From contig JAJQJQ010000049.1 of the NCBI GenBank assembly GCA_028622995.1, forward strand, positions 744,001 through 808,000: a DNA stretch of 64,000 bases, written 5' to 3'. This document shows, piece after piece, positions 1 to 14,500 of the stretch; position 1 is the stretch's first letter; every line of letters starts with the position of its first letter. Position numbers and translations under genes: made by a program. The DNA comes from Panagrolaimus kolymaensis. Its lineage: Eukaryota > Nematoda > Chromadorea > Rhabditida > Panagrolaimidae. The notes below the pieces were generated by a model that saw only the letters and a program-made list of their open reading frames with translations, made no database searches and had not been told where the DNA came from.

Positions 1-224
1 AAACCTCCTTAAAACATATTTCACTGATAGAAACATGAATGAATGCGTCATTTTAAAGTGATACAATTTTTATAATCATCACATTCTGAATTCAAACAAA
101 AAAAACTTTATTATAAAGTATTGTAACACATCATATGAAAACAAACAAAACGAAAGATTCAAAAACAAAAAAGATGGTAACAAAAATGAACAAAAAATTG
201 TTTAACAAACATAAAGAAGGTAGT

Positions 225-1378
225 TTACGTAACAACGAGATTGCAGCAAGCATTTGAGAAAATTTTGCGAATAAAATCATTTTCAAGGAGATCAATATCG
301 ATTATAGGTGTTCCATTTTTGAGTGATTTGGTTAAAATTTCAGCGCATTTTTCTTCAAGTTTGATAGCATTTGAAGCAAGTGAACATTTAGTAAGTTGAC
401 AAACATTTGAAATTGTAACACCTTCAATCAATGAAGCTTCACAACGAGTCTGAAAAGTAAGAGCAATAGAAACAATGTGTAAAAGTAAAGCTTACTTTAA
501 GATCTGAGATATCATATTTGTTACAAAATAGTAAAAGTTCAGATTTATCTTTCAAGTCCAAACCATCGAGAGTAGCGACATTGTAACAATTTAGAACAGC
601 AGTTTCAACAACTTTGAATGAAAAATCTTTGATAACCATTTGATTCTGCTTTGATTTCTTTGCCCAAACTCGGAAAATAGCTTTAAAAACTGGTGATTGA
701 GAAGCGATAACACTCTTATGAACCTAAAACAACGAACAATGACTTTTGGATTACAGTAAAAAATAAACTAACTTGAATTGCGTTTTCACCAACTTTTATT
801 GTAAAATCTTTACCACCATTTTTCCATAATTTATAGCCAACATGTCCATCATCCAATACGATTCCATTGTTATTACCAGCAAGCTTTTCACGTTTGACAC
901 TCAAAGTTCCTTCGCATTTCAAAGTAAATTTGCCATCAGCAATAAATTTCTTAGCAGGATCAAAAAGTTCTACAGTTTCGCACAGTTTAAATCCCCATCC
1001 TTTTGATTTTTCATATTCATATTTTTCTTTCCTAGTAAAGCCAGCTGATTCAACGAAAAATTTAACATGAGTTTTGATTTTCGTTTCATTTCCAATTCGT
1101 AAGTGCAAGAAAATCCGTACTTTTCCACGATATTGTTCTTTATTTCCATTAGGATAAATTCTAAGATAATACTGAACTCCAGGAATGTTTGAAGCGTTGA
1201 ATTTCTTTGTTTCTAAAGATCCATTAATCGTTGAATCTTTCAAAGTTGCCAATATGTCTTCAGAAATGGTCCATTTGATTGAAATAGGGCATTCAACATT
1301 CTAAAAATAAGATGACAATTATTTTGACTAATCAATAAAAAAACTTACAGAAGTCGAAGAAAATGCAGAAGAATCCAT
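225..1378 (-). CDS. MATH-BTB (BATH-type) protein, 336 aa
   Basis: Four exons join in frame: 1378-1349, 1300-773, 723-496 and 449-225 (stop TAA at 225-227). Every intron is GT-AG and phase 0. Residues about 11-140 resemble a MATH/TRAF domain (strands such as YYLRIYPNGNKE and a GWGFKLCETVELFDP stretch). Residues about 160-262 match a BTB/POZ domain: KDFTIKVG, then VHKSVIASQSPVFKAIF, then IKDFSFKVVETAVLNCY. The remaining 75 residues look like the short helical BACK-like tail of SPOP-type proteins. In known families this architecture acts as a substrate adaptor for Cullin-3 ubiquitin ligase, the MATH domain choosing the substrate. Nematodes have many such genes (bath family). The ATG at 1378 was chosen because it begins a short first exon with a clean donor; a further upstream exon cannot be excluded. 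The family is clear, the orthologue is not. Confidence 0.85.
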
Positions 1379-2566
1379 AATGCTTGTAATTTGCAAAAGT
1401 AAAGTTACTGAAAGAACAACAAGATAAATATCATGTGACGGCTTCAATAAATACAATAATCGAGAAAAAGAAACACGCCATTTTTTTCAATTTTAAACGT
1501 TATTAAAATTGAAGTTAATATACTTTTTTGCAACCGCAATACGAACGAATATTAAAGATAATACACCAAATAAAAAAACTAATATATAAAAGAGCTAAGG
1601 AAGTATCGTTCAACTAAATTTACTGTTGTAAAAAGCATGCGAACAAAAGACCGCTGATGACTATGGTAGTTGTCGCGTTGAGATAATATAATATGAACAT
1701 GCGGGTGGACAAATCTTGCAAAGATGCAATAGCTTTAATATATGAATCAAACAAAATATATTCAAAAAATGAGTAATTGAAACATAGAATCTAACTGAAT
1801 GATTTAAATTTTCTTAGTTTTCACTTTTCAAGAAAGATTAAAAAAAAATTTTGTTGTTGTTTTTTTGGTGTAAATTACCAAAAGATCGAGCGTGTTATTT
1901 TACTAATGTTTTTATGTATTATGCTTTATGTGAAGCCCTTCATTTACTTATTAATTAATAATTTTTTTATTATAAAATAAATCGACAAGTAAAAATAAAA
2001 ATAAATAAATATGATATACATTCATCGACACAGCCACAGAATATTTTGGATTTAAAAAACAAGTAAGTCATAAAAACATAGAAAACAAATAAATTCGTTG
2101 ATAAAATTTTTGAAGCAAAAAAAAGCAATACAAAAAAGTAAAAATGCACGCAAAAGAAGTAAATGAAACTATTTTTTTAAATTAATTAAGTAATAAAAGT
2201 TAAAGAAAATAATGCTTTAGAGGCAAGAGCAGTTTTAACCGGCAAAAGGGAAAAAACAATAGAACTGAATTTTATAAAACATATTTCGATGATATATAAA
2301 ATGGAATTAAAAAATGTGTCTAATCGTAAAAAAAAATATGTCAAGAAAAAATACTTCAAAGAAAACTATTTTCCTAGGTACTTCGATTTTAGGCAAATTT
2401 TTCGTTTCATGACTCAAATTTTTTAAACTTTACACGAAAATTTCTTTTTTAAAAATTCCACTCTTTTTTTAAGAAATAATAACTACGATTTACAACAACA
2501 AAAACAAAAATTCTAATAATTACAAAAAAGAATTAATTTAAAAGCATTTTTTTAACTTAAAAATAT
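1379..2566. other. Intergenic, no gene seen
   Basis: About 1.2 kb between the MATH-BTB start and the stop codon of the LIM-homeobox gene. Very AT-rich, with no reading frame resembling a protein. It should hold the MATH-BTB promoter and the 3' untranslated region of the homeobox gene. Confidence 0.6.
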
Positions 2567-5500
2567 TTAATGATGATAACTTCCTCCAACGGACATAGGT
2601 TGCATGGAAATGGAAGCATGATTTGACATAGGTTGAGATGTAGGACTCATATGTCCTCCACCAACCACAACACCCATTGATTGATGAATATTTTGTAAAT
2701 GATGATGATGATGATTTGGAATGGATACATATGAACTTAAACTACCCAATGGAGAATGTTGAGCTGATCCTCCTCCTGATCCCGTTGATGACATATGTGG
2801 GTGATGATGAAGATTGGCAATATGTGGTGGAGGAGGAAAAGATGGATAATGCATTGATGTTGGTTGAGGAAGTGGAGAAAAATGTTGTTGTTGTTGTTGC
2901 AGTTGAGATTGTTGTTGTTGCAACATTGCCATATGATTATTTAAAGCTTGTTGTTGCTGCTGTTGTTGTTGAGATGGAGTTAGAGGAGTTCCAATTGAAT
3001 CATATGGATTTGTTAATCCACTTTGTTGATCATTTAAAGGGTTATAATGAGATGAAGGGCCTCCTCCATTCATTTGATGATGTCCACTTAGTTGTTGTTG
3101 CTGCATAGCTAATAACCCTCCTAAATTTTGTTCTACAGAGGCGGATGAAGCAATGGTGGTTGTTGTTTGACCATTCATAAAATTTCCTGAACCAGAAATT
3201 TGTTGTCCATAATTATTTGTTGTTGCTGCTAAATTTGTTGAAATATTTAAATCTGAATGAATATCTAATTCCGTTGGAGTATCACACGATGAAAATGGAT
3301 GTCCTCCATTTCCTGAATATAATGGACTTCGACCATTAAGTGAATCACAATCATTGGAACCACTATCACTATCGAAAGTTTTATTGAACGAACTTGAAGC
3401 CAATGTATCCGTGGTCCATCGACGCCCAGCATCCTTTTTTAATCTCTTTTCTTTTGCTCGACGATTTTGAAACCATACCTTAAAAAATTAATAAATAATT
3501 TTTATTAGTTATTTTTTGTTTTATGAAAAGAAAAGAAAAAAATTAACGTCATTTTTTTTTTGCTCAACATTGAATCCCACCAAAAAGAATATGAATTTTT
3601 TCTAGGTGAGTAATAAGAGAGTGGGCTTTGGGCTGGCTGCTTTTTAGCTTGGCTTGCTTGGATACAATTTTTTCTCTTCTTCTAAGAAAATAGGAAAAAT
3701 GAAAGGACAAGAAGGGTTGTTTGGGAAATGGCTATTACTAGTGTTCTTAGAAAAGCAAGAATTTGGCTCACAAAATAAAAAAAGTGAAACTTTAAAAGCT
3801 GGAGTAAGTAATCCAAGAATACGCGTTTTTTTGTTGCTATTTTTTAAATACAAAAAAAGACAGATATATTTTTTTAGCTTTTAGTTCTAAAATTTTTTTT
3901 CAACTCGAAAGCTTTGGGTTTTATTATTATACCTTAGAATTCAAAAAAGCTAGAAATTCAAACGAAATTTTTAAATCATCACAAAATTATTTTTTTTCGA
4001 AACAAAGAAAAAAGAGATTAATATTAATTAATACTTACTTGAACAACTCTCATATCCAATGCTGTTTCAGCTGCAAGTTGTTCTCGAACATGTCTCGCAG
4101 GTTTGGATGAAGCTTGATAAGCTTGTTTTAAAGTTTCTAGGCTTTTAGCTGAGATGGTTGTACGTGGACGTTTATTTCCGCAATCCATTTCACTTTCTGA
4201 AAAAAAGAAGAGGATATGAGTCAAATGTTTATTTTTTTAATATTTAAATGTTAGAAAAATTATTTTTTAATGAATCAAATAAACTATAAAAAATATAAAT
4301 TCCCGGAAGTTTTTTTTAAATTTAAAATAACAAAAATTTCATGAAAAAAAAAGTGTATTGAATTTTATTATTTTTTTTTCTTGGTCGTCGAGGTTTATGG
4401 GAATAAATACAAAAAAGAAAGCAAAAACAAAATACACGTTTAATTTTTTGGATGAAAAAAAAATAGTAACTCATTTTTCTTGGAAAAAAAGAAGTTGTTA
4501 ATATAATTTTGTAAAAGTATGAATATTTACACACACCTCAGATTTTTTTGTGTGTTTAGTTATCAAGAAAAATAGCGATGAGAAAGTTTAATGAGTTTGG
4601 AGGGGATTTTTTTCTGTAGTATGCTGGCTGGCTGTGGTTAATTGATGTGAAAGCACACGATAAAGAAATAAGAAGAAACTAGTAGAACCATGGAAATAAA
4701 AAAAAGTGGGCGTATGTTACTTTAAAAAATGAAGAAAAAGAAGCAAACAAAAAATACTGTAGAATTCTATAAAATTTTAGAGCCATATCCTTTGGGCTAA
4801 AAACATTTTTCCTTTCGAGATACTTTTAAAGTTTTTCTCCTCAAAAATTATTTATTTAAATTTTTCAAGAAAAACTAATTTTTGTTCTGGGGCAAATAAT
4901 TCTTTATTTAAAACATTTCTTAACTTTTTTGTTGTTGTATCTATCGCCTTTGGAACTATGAATTTCGTTTTTCAAAATATTAAAAAATAAGCAGCTTAAA
5001 ACACTACAAACATTTTTTACTTTTACACATGCATGATTTAAAAAAAATTTTAACGTCATCTTTTCTATCTCTCTTTTTCACTTACAGTATGATTGATGGA
5101 TGATAAAATTTGTAGGGAAAAAGGATAAAAAAAACAATGTATGTATGTAAAGTAAAGAGTAATGACGCGGAACAAAAAAATAAAACATAAAATACAAAAT
5201 TATATCAGCCATTATTATCTTAATGATAAAAAAAGGAAAAAAAGAATTTGTCAACTACAGAAGATAAGCAAGGGATATTCTTCTTCCACTCTCATAAAAA
5301 AAATGTATTAAACTTTCGGTTTTTTTATTTTTTTGCAAAAAGTAAAAAAAATGTGTGAAGGCATAAAAATAAGAGGATTATATTGGAATGTTTGCTCTAT
5401 GGCTGTAGATATAAAAAATGATGGATATTGGGAAAAAAAAGATTTTATATTTTTGATAAAACTTTTAAACTCAAAAAAGCTTTATTTTCGAAAAAAAATG

Positions 5501-8500
5501 ATAGTTACAAAATTTAAAAGATTATTTGTCAAAGATGCTTACTATCATTAGAACTCTCTTGAAACATAATTAAAAATATTGTAAAGAAATGTAAAAATAT
5601 TTGAAAATAAAATCTTCAAAAAATATTTCAAGAAAATTTCCGAAAATGCTTTAAAGAATATTGGGAGGAGTAACTAAATTTATGCAATACTTTTCAGAAG
5701 ATGATTACTATCATCAAAAAAATTTATGGTAAAAAGAGAAGCTAGAGTGACACTAAAAGACAAAAAACATTCATCAAGACATTTCAATTTACAATTCTCA
5801 AATATTATTATTAAGTGTCAAAAAAAAGGAAAATTTCTTGTCTGCCAATGCCATTGAAATTATTATGAGTTAGTTATCCTCCACCGCTGACATTTTTCTT
5901 CTTCTTCCTCACGAATGCCCTTTGCAAACCCGCCTATTTTTTTTACTTCTTATTTTACTTCTTTGTTTTCGTTAAACAAATTCACACGCAATGCAACTCT
6001 TGAAGAAAGAAAAACATATATTTTTTATATACTGTAAAAGCATAAGACAAAAAAAAGAAATACATATAATAAATTTCAAAAAGCTTTTTTTCAATAAACA
6101 AAAAAGATTAAAAAAGAGTTTCAATCATTCAAACATTTTTATTTGAAATCTTAAAAGTGTCTCTCTCAACACGAATGGCTTCCCTCCCTCTCTCAAAAAG
6201 AAAAATTGAGAAGAGATTTTTTGAAACATAAATAAATCTCAAAGAAAATTATGAAAATGGCATTCCTTTATATTGGGAAAAAGAAATTTTTTTTTTCTTT
6301 TGCATTTTTTCATAGTACGACATTGCCCCTTTTCACCTCCCATTTTTTACTACTAAAAAATTATTAAATCCCTACCTACTACTACAAAGCACAGACAGCA
6401 GCTTCGACTTGGCTTCAGCTTTATATAATATAATATTTGAGATAATCCTCCCCGTGGTGCACCTCCTCTCACCCGTTTTGCCGCCGCCGCCCTCGGGGTC
6501 GTGTGTTCAAAAAGCTCAAAGAAACAAAAAAGAAAAAAGAAGAAGAATATGGCTTCCTTTATTTATTTTTTTCAGATTTACTCCGGGATTTTTTTTGGTG
6601 TTTATGATGTGTTGTGTTCAAGCTTAAAAGATGCAAAAAAAATCCGAACCGGATTATGCCTGTTTTGCTTTTTATTTTCTTACTAACCCAATTCTATGTA
6701 CAAAAACAAGCATTTTAATGGAAGAAAACTGTTATTTGAAAAAGATTTGGGAATTTTTTGAATAAAAATTTGTTTTTGTTTTTTTGTAAAAAAAGAAAAA
6801 ATATTTTAAAAACGATAGTAATCAAAATCAAGCAATATTCTACAAAAAATGATTACTATTACGAAAATAAAATTGTTATCATTTTTACGTTTCATCTAAA
6901 ATAGAGAGAACAATGGAAATATGAATTAAAAAAGAAATCAAAAGTTGATAATGACAGTAATAAAAATATAACAATAATTTACAATTTCTAATTACTGTCT
7001 TAATTTCAAAAAACTTTTTACTTTTATTAAAGAAGTGTCTCGCTTATAAAAAAAAAGTGAAAGAATTGTGAAATCGGTTAAAAAACAACAAATGATAATA
7101 GTATAAAGAAAGCAGCAATAATTTCTATTAAAAAATGTTACTGTCAAGAGAGTAATGAAAAATGGGCAATTATACTTATTATTAAGTTACTCTCAAACCC
7201 TTATTTAACATTCTCATTTCGATTAAATTTAAAAATCATAAACTTGTGAAAAGAGACTCAATAAAAAAGGAAAAATATGATGAATGTAAGACACCCTAAA
7301 AAAAGGAGCAAAAAAAGAAAAGAAAGAAAGATAAAGATCCTCGGATGCATCCATCCATCCACCTCTTTTTCTTCTTCTGTCTATCATCGATAAAAGGTGA
7401 AAAATGATTTTGCCGCGCAATGACATTTTCCCAAAAATAAATAAATAATATGAACATCTTCAAAAAAAAAGAAAATTCAGTTAGTCAATAAAAGGTTATA
7501 AAAATTTTGAGATTTTTTGAATCTCTTTTTTTCATATTTTTTTTTGTTATGGCTTTTATCAACCTTTTTGCTTTAAAAAATGAAATAAAGAAGAAGAAAA
7601 AATCTGGGGATAAAAGTTTTTCTTTTCTTTTTTTTTTTTAGAATAAAAAAACTTTATGGAATTGTGAGTGCACTTTTAAAATTATTATCATATGTTTTTT
7701 TTATCGAGTGAAAAAATTAATTTAAACACAAGTTTTTTTTTAATAGTGTAAATTTGTGGGACGACAACGACAAGTTAAATCATGGTGGCATGAACATTTT
7801 TGATGAGCTCTGATGAAAATAAAAATGGAAATGGATGGAAGCGATAAATATAAAATTAAAATTAAAATTAATGTTTAAGAAAAAGGCAATAAAGTGTGAA
7901 AATATAATAATTATTGGTAAAAAGTTGTCAAAAATCTATTATAAGAATTCCAATTAAAAATGAGAAGAAAAAAACATAGCTTGAAAATTGCTTATGATGA
8001 TGAAAGAAAAAGATAGTAACAAATTTTATGCAATAATTTTCACAAATTGGTTACTATCACATAGATTTTATACCCTTGCGATTTTTAAAGTAATTAAATT
8101 GTGGGGAATTCATTTTTCAGATTTTCAAAACAGTTTCAAATGCATATAAACTTTGACCCAATTAGACGAGAGGAAAAAAAGAGACAGTAACACATATTAT
8201 GCAATAATTTTAAGAATTTGTTTACTCTATCGTTAAAACCAAATTTTTTTTAAATTTAGCTGATCCCTGACGTGTGAGTAATATACAATAACTTCTTAGT
8301 TCCGTCACCTCAGCTTATGATAATGATTAAAAAGGAGATTTGACGACGGAACTAATTCCAAATTATTATCATCATCTTAAAAAAATGTTTCGACTTACGT
8401 CTTAAATTTTGTGCCAATTATTTTATGTTTGTATTTTGTTTTAGGATTTGTGAGTGATTTTGTTTCTCTCTCGCTACTTCAAATTATTACCATTACGTGT

Positions 8501-11500
8501 TTTTGTAGAAGATAAGCTTATCCTCTCACTTTTTTTTTCTATGTGGCTAAATATTTTCCGGCACGGCTCTCTCTTTGACTGATTTCATTCATATTTAATC
8601 CCATCCGTTTTTTTTTTTGTTTGTTTTGCACCTATCTCTACACACTTTTTTCTCCAAAGAAAAAAAGAAGAGGGATCTTAGGTCGTCGGAATGAATAAAA
8701 AAAAAAGATATTTTCCACGTATCGTTTGCAAAAAAAGAAAAAAAATAAAGGTGAGAGAGAAAAAATAGGGATTTGCAACATTCATTCATTCACAAATCTT
8801 TTTTTTTCTTCGACCAAATTTTAAGCTTTTTTTTCAAGGGTAGAAGAAGCACTAAGCTAGAAGAAAAAAATGGAGATAAGACGATAAAAAGAATTTTTTG
8901 ACCTCCTCTAAGGTTTCTTCTTTCTTATCCTATCCTCCCTCGCACTCTCCTCACAAAACAGAGATTTATCAAAAATCTTTTTTATTTTATTTTATGAATA
9001 AATAAATGCAAGGATTATCCTCGTTTTCAATGAATGAATTAAAAGAAAGATTGATAAAAGCCACGTTTTTTTTATGTTTGAAGCTTAAAAGATAAATAAA
9101 CTAAAACAAAATATAAAGTATTTGAGCCATACTTTTGCATATAAAAAAGTTAAGGGGTCAATTATTAATACTTAAAGATAAATAAAAAATGAATTAACTA
9201 ATAAATGAATTGTTGGGGGTGGCAGTAAAGATTAATGAAAAATAAAGAAGATCTTTTGCAAAAAGAAGCTACGAAAAAATGCAAAAAGAAAAGATAAATA
9301 AAGTGGAAGGGATTGGTTGAGTTTGTAGGATAAATATGTTTTTTAGTTGATAATAAATGAATGGGAAAAAAAGGAAAATTCAAAAAGTAATAAAACAAGG
9401 GGCTTTAAAAAATGAAAGGCAAAAAAAAAATAAATAGAAAGGTCAAAGAAGAAAAATAGGTGCAAAAATAATTCACCAAAAATTTTATCATATCTTTTTT
9501 TAGTTTCATTAAATTCTGTATTTCTCTATTTGGTTCAAGTTTATTTATATTAGCTGGCCTTTTTGATTTTTGTAAATGCCAAAAAAAATTTAATCGTTTT
9601 TCTTATAAGGCCGAAAATCATAAGTTCAAACATTTGATTTTACGTTTTTAAAGTTTAAACTAACAAAATCCTCGCCACTTTATACCCACGAAATCCTATT
9701 ATCTTTTACTGTAATTCATTTCTTCCATCATAAAAAATAAAATACAAAAAACATACATTTTTCAATCTCGTCATATTTTTACTTTTTTCAAAAACAAAAA
9801 ATAAATCTTCACCTCCAAAAGCTGCTTTTCTTCTACCAATAATAAGGCCTTTAATTTAAATCTCTGGGACATTATCCCTTTTCAGTGCTTAAAGGCTCAA
9901 ATACTCATAATTTTTAAGATTACAAAAAAATGTTGTCATTTTGATTGATCTTCTCAAAGTATGTAATTACTCATATTTATCAGGAGTTAGTTTTTTTTTT
10001 ATGGGAAAAGCATACGATAGATAGATTGACAACATCATGCCCATGAATATGATTTCATGGTCTCATTCATGCTTCAAAGCTTACGCCTTCACTTATTTTT
10101 TCTTTTCTCAAAACATACAATAAAACAATGCAGAAGGAGAGATTGAGATTATCATCAGAAAAGCTACTAACTAATTTTTAAACAGTCGTCAAGCAGGTGC
10201 CTTTTTTGAAACAGCACCCCACAGACTTACTAATATTTTTTCATATGATTTTTAATTTTTTGTAGATACAAAAAAAAATTTTTTTTTTCGTGACTGTTAT
10301 TCTTCCAAGCCTACAACTATATTAGCACACACGAGGATAAAAGAAAAAGTTTTTTTTTCAAAATTTTCTAAAGACGCGAAAGAAAAAAATTATTTTTTTG
10401 TATCCAAAAAAACTAAAAAATTTATAATACATATATTTTTTTTATAAGTTCAATATGAGTTCGTAAAATTCTTGGAAATCTATGAGACATCGAAATCATT
10501 TTTTTGTATTTTTTTCACATGAAATTTTTTTTTGAATACAAAATAAACACAAAAGAAAGGGAGAGAAACGGTGGTGAGACTTAAGCAACAGAAAATACGC
10601 TTGCTTGCTCTTTTTATTTTCCTTGAAAGCAAAGTTGGCGAGGAAGTAAATTATAAAAAAAAATAATGAATAATCTTTGAAATCTTCTGAGAAGCAACAA
10701 CACAACCCAAAAAAAGGTAACAAAAACAATGAAAGTAAAAAGTAAATTTTCATCGAAGAAAAAAATTAAAAATAAAAGTTCAAAGAAAAAGCAACTTTTT
10801 TTTAAAGGGGATATGGATCAAAAAAATAAAACTGGTTTAAAAATTTGATTTGTTTGGTTTTTGAAATTTAAATTAAAAAAGTAAACAAAATATAATGAAT
10901 AATTGACGCAAGAGATTTATAAACAATAAAAACAACAAAAATAAATAATCAAGGACAACAAGTTTTTCTTTTCTCAAACGTGAAACAAAAATAAATAAAT
11001 AGATGAATGGAAGGATTGCGAAATGAAAGAAAATGTGATCGACATACACATCCTCAAGGTCAAATATTTATTACTGTAGCCGGCAATGAAAAAAGTAAAA
11101 AAAAAATAAAACAATTAAGATTTTCAAGATTTTTAAAATAAAAAAAATGATTTATGTGAGAACGAGACTTTTCCGCCGAATTCGAAAATAATATTTTTTA
11201 TAAACATAAATGAATTGTAATGGTTCTAGTCACGAAAATCAAAAAAACAAATTTTATAAAGAAAATCTTAACAAATAGTTTTTTTTTAAAAACTTTTCTC
11301 AAATTAGTTATTCCTTTTCCACTCAATACTTTAAAGACCAATTTTATTTTTAACTAACTAATCCAGCAACTTTTTAATAATGAAAGTCCGACAAAGGAAA
11401 AAAAGAAAACCCAGTACATTTCTAAAAAATAAAACACAAACATTTATTAAAAAAGACTAGCAAAAAAACAAAAGTAATAATAATTATAAATTTAATCATC

Positions 11501-14500
11501 TTTTTTTAAACATTTAATATTTGTTTTTTATTAATCAAAAAAAGAGATATTTAAAAAAAACTAAGTAAATTAAAAAATAAGGAGGCTACATTAAAAACAC
11601 TCAATTTTTTTTTAATTTAAAAAAATTTAAAGCCTCAAAAAACCAATCAAATTCTTTTCTTTTCTTTTTTTGATTTAAAAAATAAGTTTTCAGGGATTAA
11701 TTATTTTTATTATTATTACTTTTAATTTTGGTGGTTCTTTTAATAAAGTGAGGGTGGTTTGTTAGAAGATCAAAAAATATAACTAAATGAAATTCTATTT
11801 TAAAAAAAAGACGGGTTGCAAAAAAGGTTTTTTATTATTAAAATGTTCAAAAATAAAAAACTGTATGATTAATTTTTTTATAATCTCTTCCATAAAAAAT
11901 AGTTAATAGTAGCAATCAAAAAATAAAGAATCAATTCACTGATCAAAAATTTGCTTTCAATGATTTTTCAAAATGTGTCAAAAAATTGAATAAATTTTTT
12001 TTACTAAAAAGTCTAAAAAAAGGATAATTTTTATTTTCCACAAACTTTTGAGCCTCAAAAAAACAACAGTATCTTTTTTGAAAAAACCTAAAGTTTTTAA
12101 TTGGATAAATTTTTTTGCTTCACTGAATTAATTTGTGATTTTTAAGCTCATTAGAAAAATACGCTGCTCATTAAGGTTTATTTTTAAAGTCCTAAATAAT
12201 AATCGAAGCGAATAGTAATAAGGTATGTGCAACAACAATATGTGCCTTTAATTATTTATTTTTAATTTAGCACTTAATACGTGAAATGTTTAATGCATCT
12301 TCTAAATTACAGAATGCAAGGCACAAGGCTGGCTGATGAGACATTTATTTTTTAGAAATTCTTTTAAGTTATTTTTTCGAGCTATAAAATTTTTTTAGAA
12401 TCGAAACGCAAAAAGAAATAAAAAATAAATGCAATAAAGTAAATTTAGATATATTTAAAACTTTTTCTAAACAAAATAGAAATAAATCCATTTTCCTTTG
12501 AAACAAAAAATTCACTAAATAACATATATTTTCTTGTTTTTGAGAATCAATGTTGTCACTTTATAAGAATTTTGATTTTTAGAATTCTATTCAACTTTTT
12601 CATGAAAAACAAAAAAACTTATTTCAATGACTTTTTTGTTTCTGAGTTTAGAGGTTGGCTACAATCATGCATCAGGGTTTTTTTATTTTCCAGTTACTTT
12701 ACTTCCGATTTGCCTATCAGCATATTTTTCATAGAAATTATGGCCTCGATGTTTTCAATAATAGCAAAAAACTAATATTTTTTCCATCGAATCAAACAAT
12801 TTTTAAAAATTTCCTAGATTTTGCTCAATTTTTCCTTTCCCTTATTTTTGTTCTTACCTTTAGCTGCATTTTCATAATCCGTTCGACATACAAGTCTACC
12901 ATCCATAGGAATTAAATAAAATTGATCCCCGGTTTCTAATTGTCGTTTACATATAATACATTGAAAGCATGAGGCATGATAAACGTGTCCATTGGCTTTA
13001 CGAATAATACTATTTTCATCTAAATTTTGTCGACATCTCGAACATTTGGGACCAAAATTTCGACGAAAATGTTCACGACAATATAAATTTCCTTGTCGAA
13101 TAAAGCAGGTGGAAGAAAAAGGAGCTTGACATTCAACACATTGTAAACATGATTCATGAAAACAACATTCCAAAACTTTATATACAAATTTATCGCTGAT
13201 TGGTTGCTTGCATCTTGAACAATGGCATATTTCAGTTATTTCTAAAATAACTAATAACAAAAGGTAATTTGAATATTATTTTTTAATATTTGGAATTTTT
13301 ATTTGTGCTTTTTGGTGATTTTTAAGCTTTGAAATTAAAAATTATTATATTCAACAGAAATGACTTCTTTTTTTATTAGCAAACTTTTTTTTGGTAAAAT
13401 TTTGTACAATTTTTTTCCAATTCATTCAAAGAAACCCATATTTTTAAAAACTAAATATTTTTTTGGCTTGTCGCATGCCATTATTGTTATTTCCCCATAG
13501 TTTTTTTTTTACAGGTGAGCATAAAATCACATTTTTTTCTATTTCATTTTTCATCATCCATGAAAAATTATATTATATTGTAAATACACACAAAAACAAG
13601 AGAAGAAAGAAACATCATCAAAAGCTGTTAATTGACCGTTTGCACCTTCACCTTTTTTTACTTTATACGGCGAGAAATGAAAGCCGCTTTCATTTTTTTT
13701 ATTTTCTGAGTTTGTGATGAGAAGAGAAGGTTCTCGCATTACCGTATAAAAAGAAAATGAAGAAGAGACCCGGCGGAAAGGCAGCTGGTCGCATCTGCCT
13801 TTAAGAAAAAGAAAAAGTGAAGCCAAACGAGCGAAAATAACCCAACAACCCAAAAAAGACGGCTACAGCAGCCTGTTGCAAACAAAAAAAAAGAAGAATT
13901 AGAAAAGTAAGCGTGCATTTTAACGGCTTCTCTCTTGCTTCTTCTATTTTGACAGACGAGTCTGCGCGAAAAAAAGTGAAATAAAAGAAAAATGGAAGCA
14001 GTCCATTAACTCGGCACTTTGCCGCAGTTGCTTGCCTGCCTGCCTTTTTCAATGTGTCGCCAAATCTATTACGCATCGTCAGTCATAAAAACAATGAAAC
14101 ATGAAAAACATGGAAATGGAATAAATATGCCATATCGAGAAATTGAGAGATGAGTGGGGAAATACAGAAAAGCTCAGAGGAGTAGGAGGAGGAAAAAGAA
14201 TGGAAGAAAAAGGATGTGACAGAATTATTATGGTTGGTTATAATATTCTAAAACTTTTTTCTTTTTTTGCTTCGACACTTTTGCCCTTTTTCTTTGACTT
14301 TTGACTTAACATCAGAATTATTTAATTGATTCAAAAAAAAAAAAAAAAGTAAAAAAAAAATAGAAAGCAACAATGAAATGAGAAGGAGACGCAGATGTAT
14401 AAAGTAAAAAAGTGATGGAATGTCACTGAAAATCCTTAAAAGACAGAAAATGAAAAAAATGTTTAAAATAAAAATGAGCAGACGAAGAAATATTTAAATT

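Larger units (their letters stand above)
4197..12857 (-). other. Intron 2 of the LHX3/4 gene, 8.7 kb
   Basis: It runs from the donor G|GTAAGA (12858/12857) to the acceptor TTTCAG (4197). No coding exon was recognised inside. It holds seven or eight copies of the 47 bp palindrome family between 5.5 and 8.2 kb and otherwise A/T-rich sequence with short homopolymers. Long introns in homeobox genes often carry enhancers, but none is identified here. Confidence 0.75.

Noticed and set aside
2677..3108. 143-codon plus-strand frame
   Set aside because: It is opposite the Gln/His-rich final exon of the LHX3/4 gene and mirrors its CAA/CAT repeats.
5752..5820. GACACTAA ... TTAAGTGTC inverted repeat as a family member
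   Set aside because: The arms are of different sequence, the span is about 70 bp and the core is absent.
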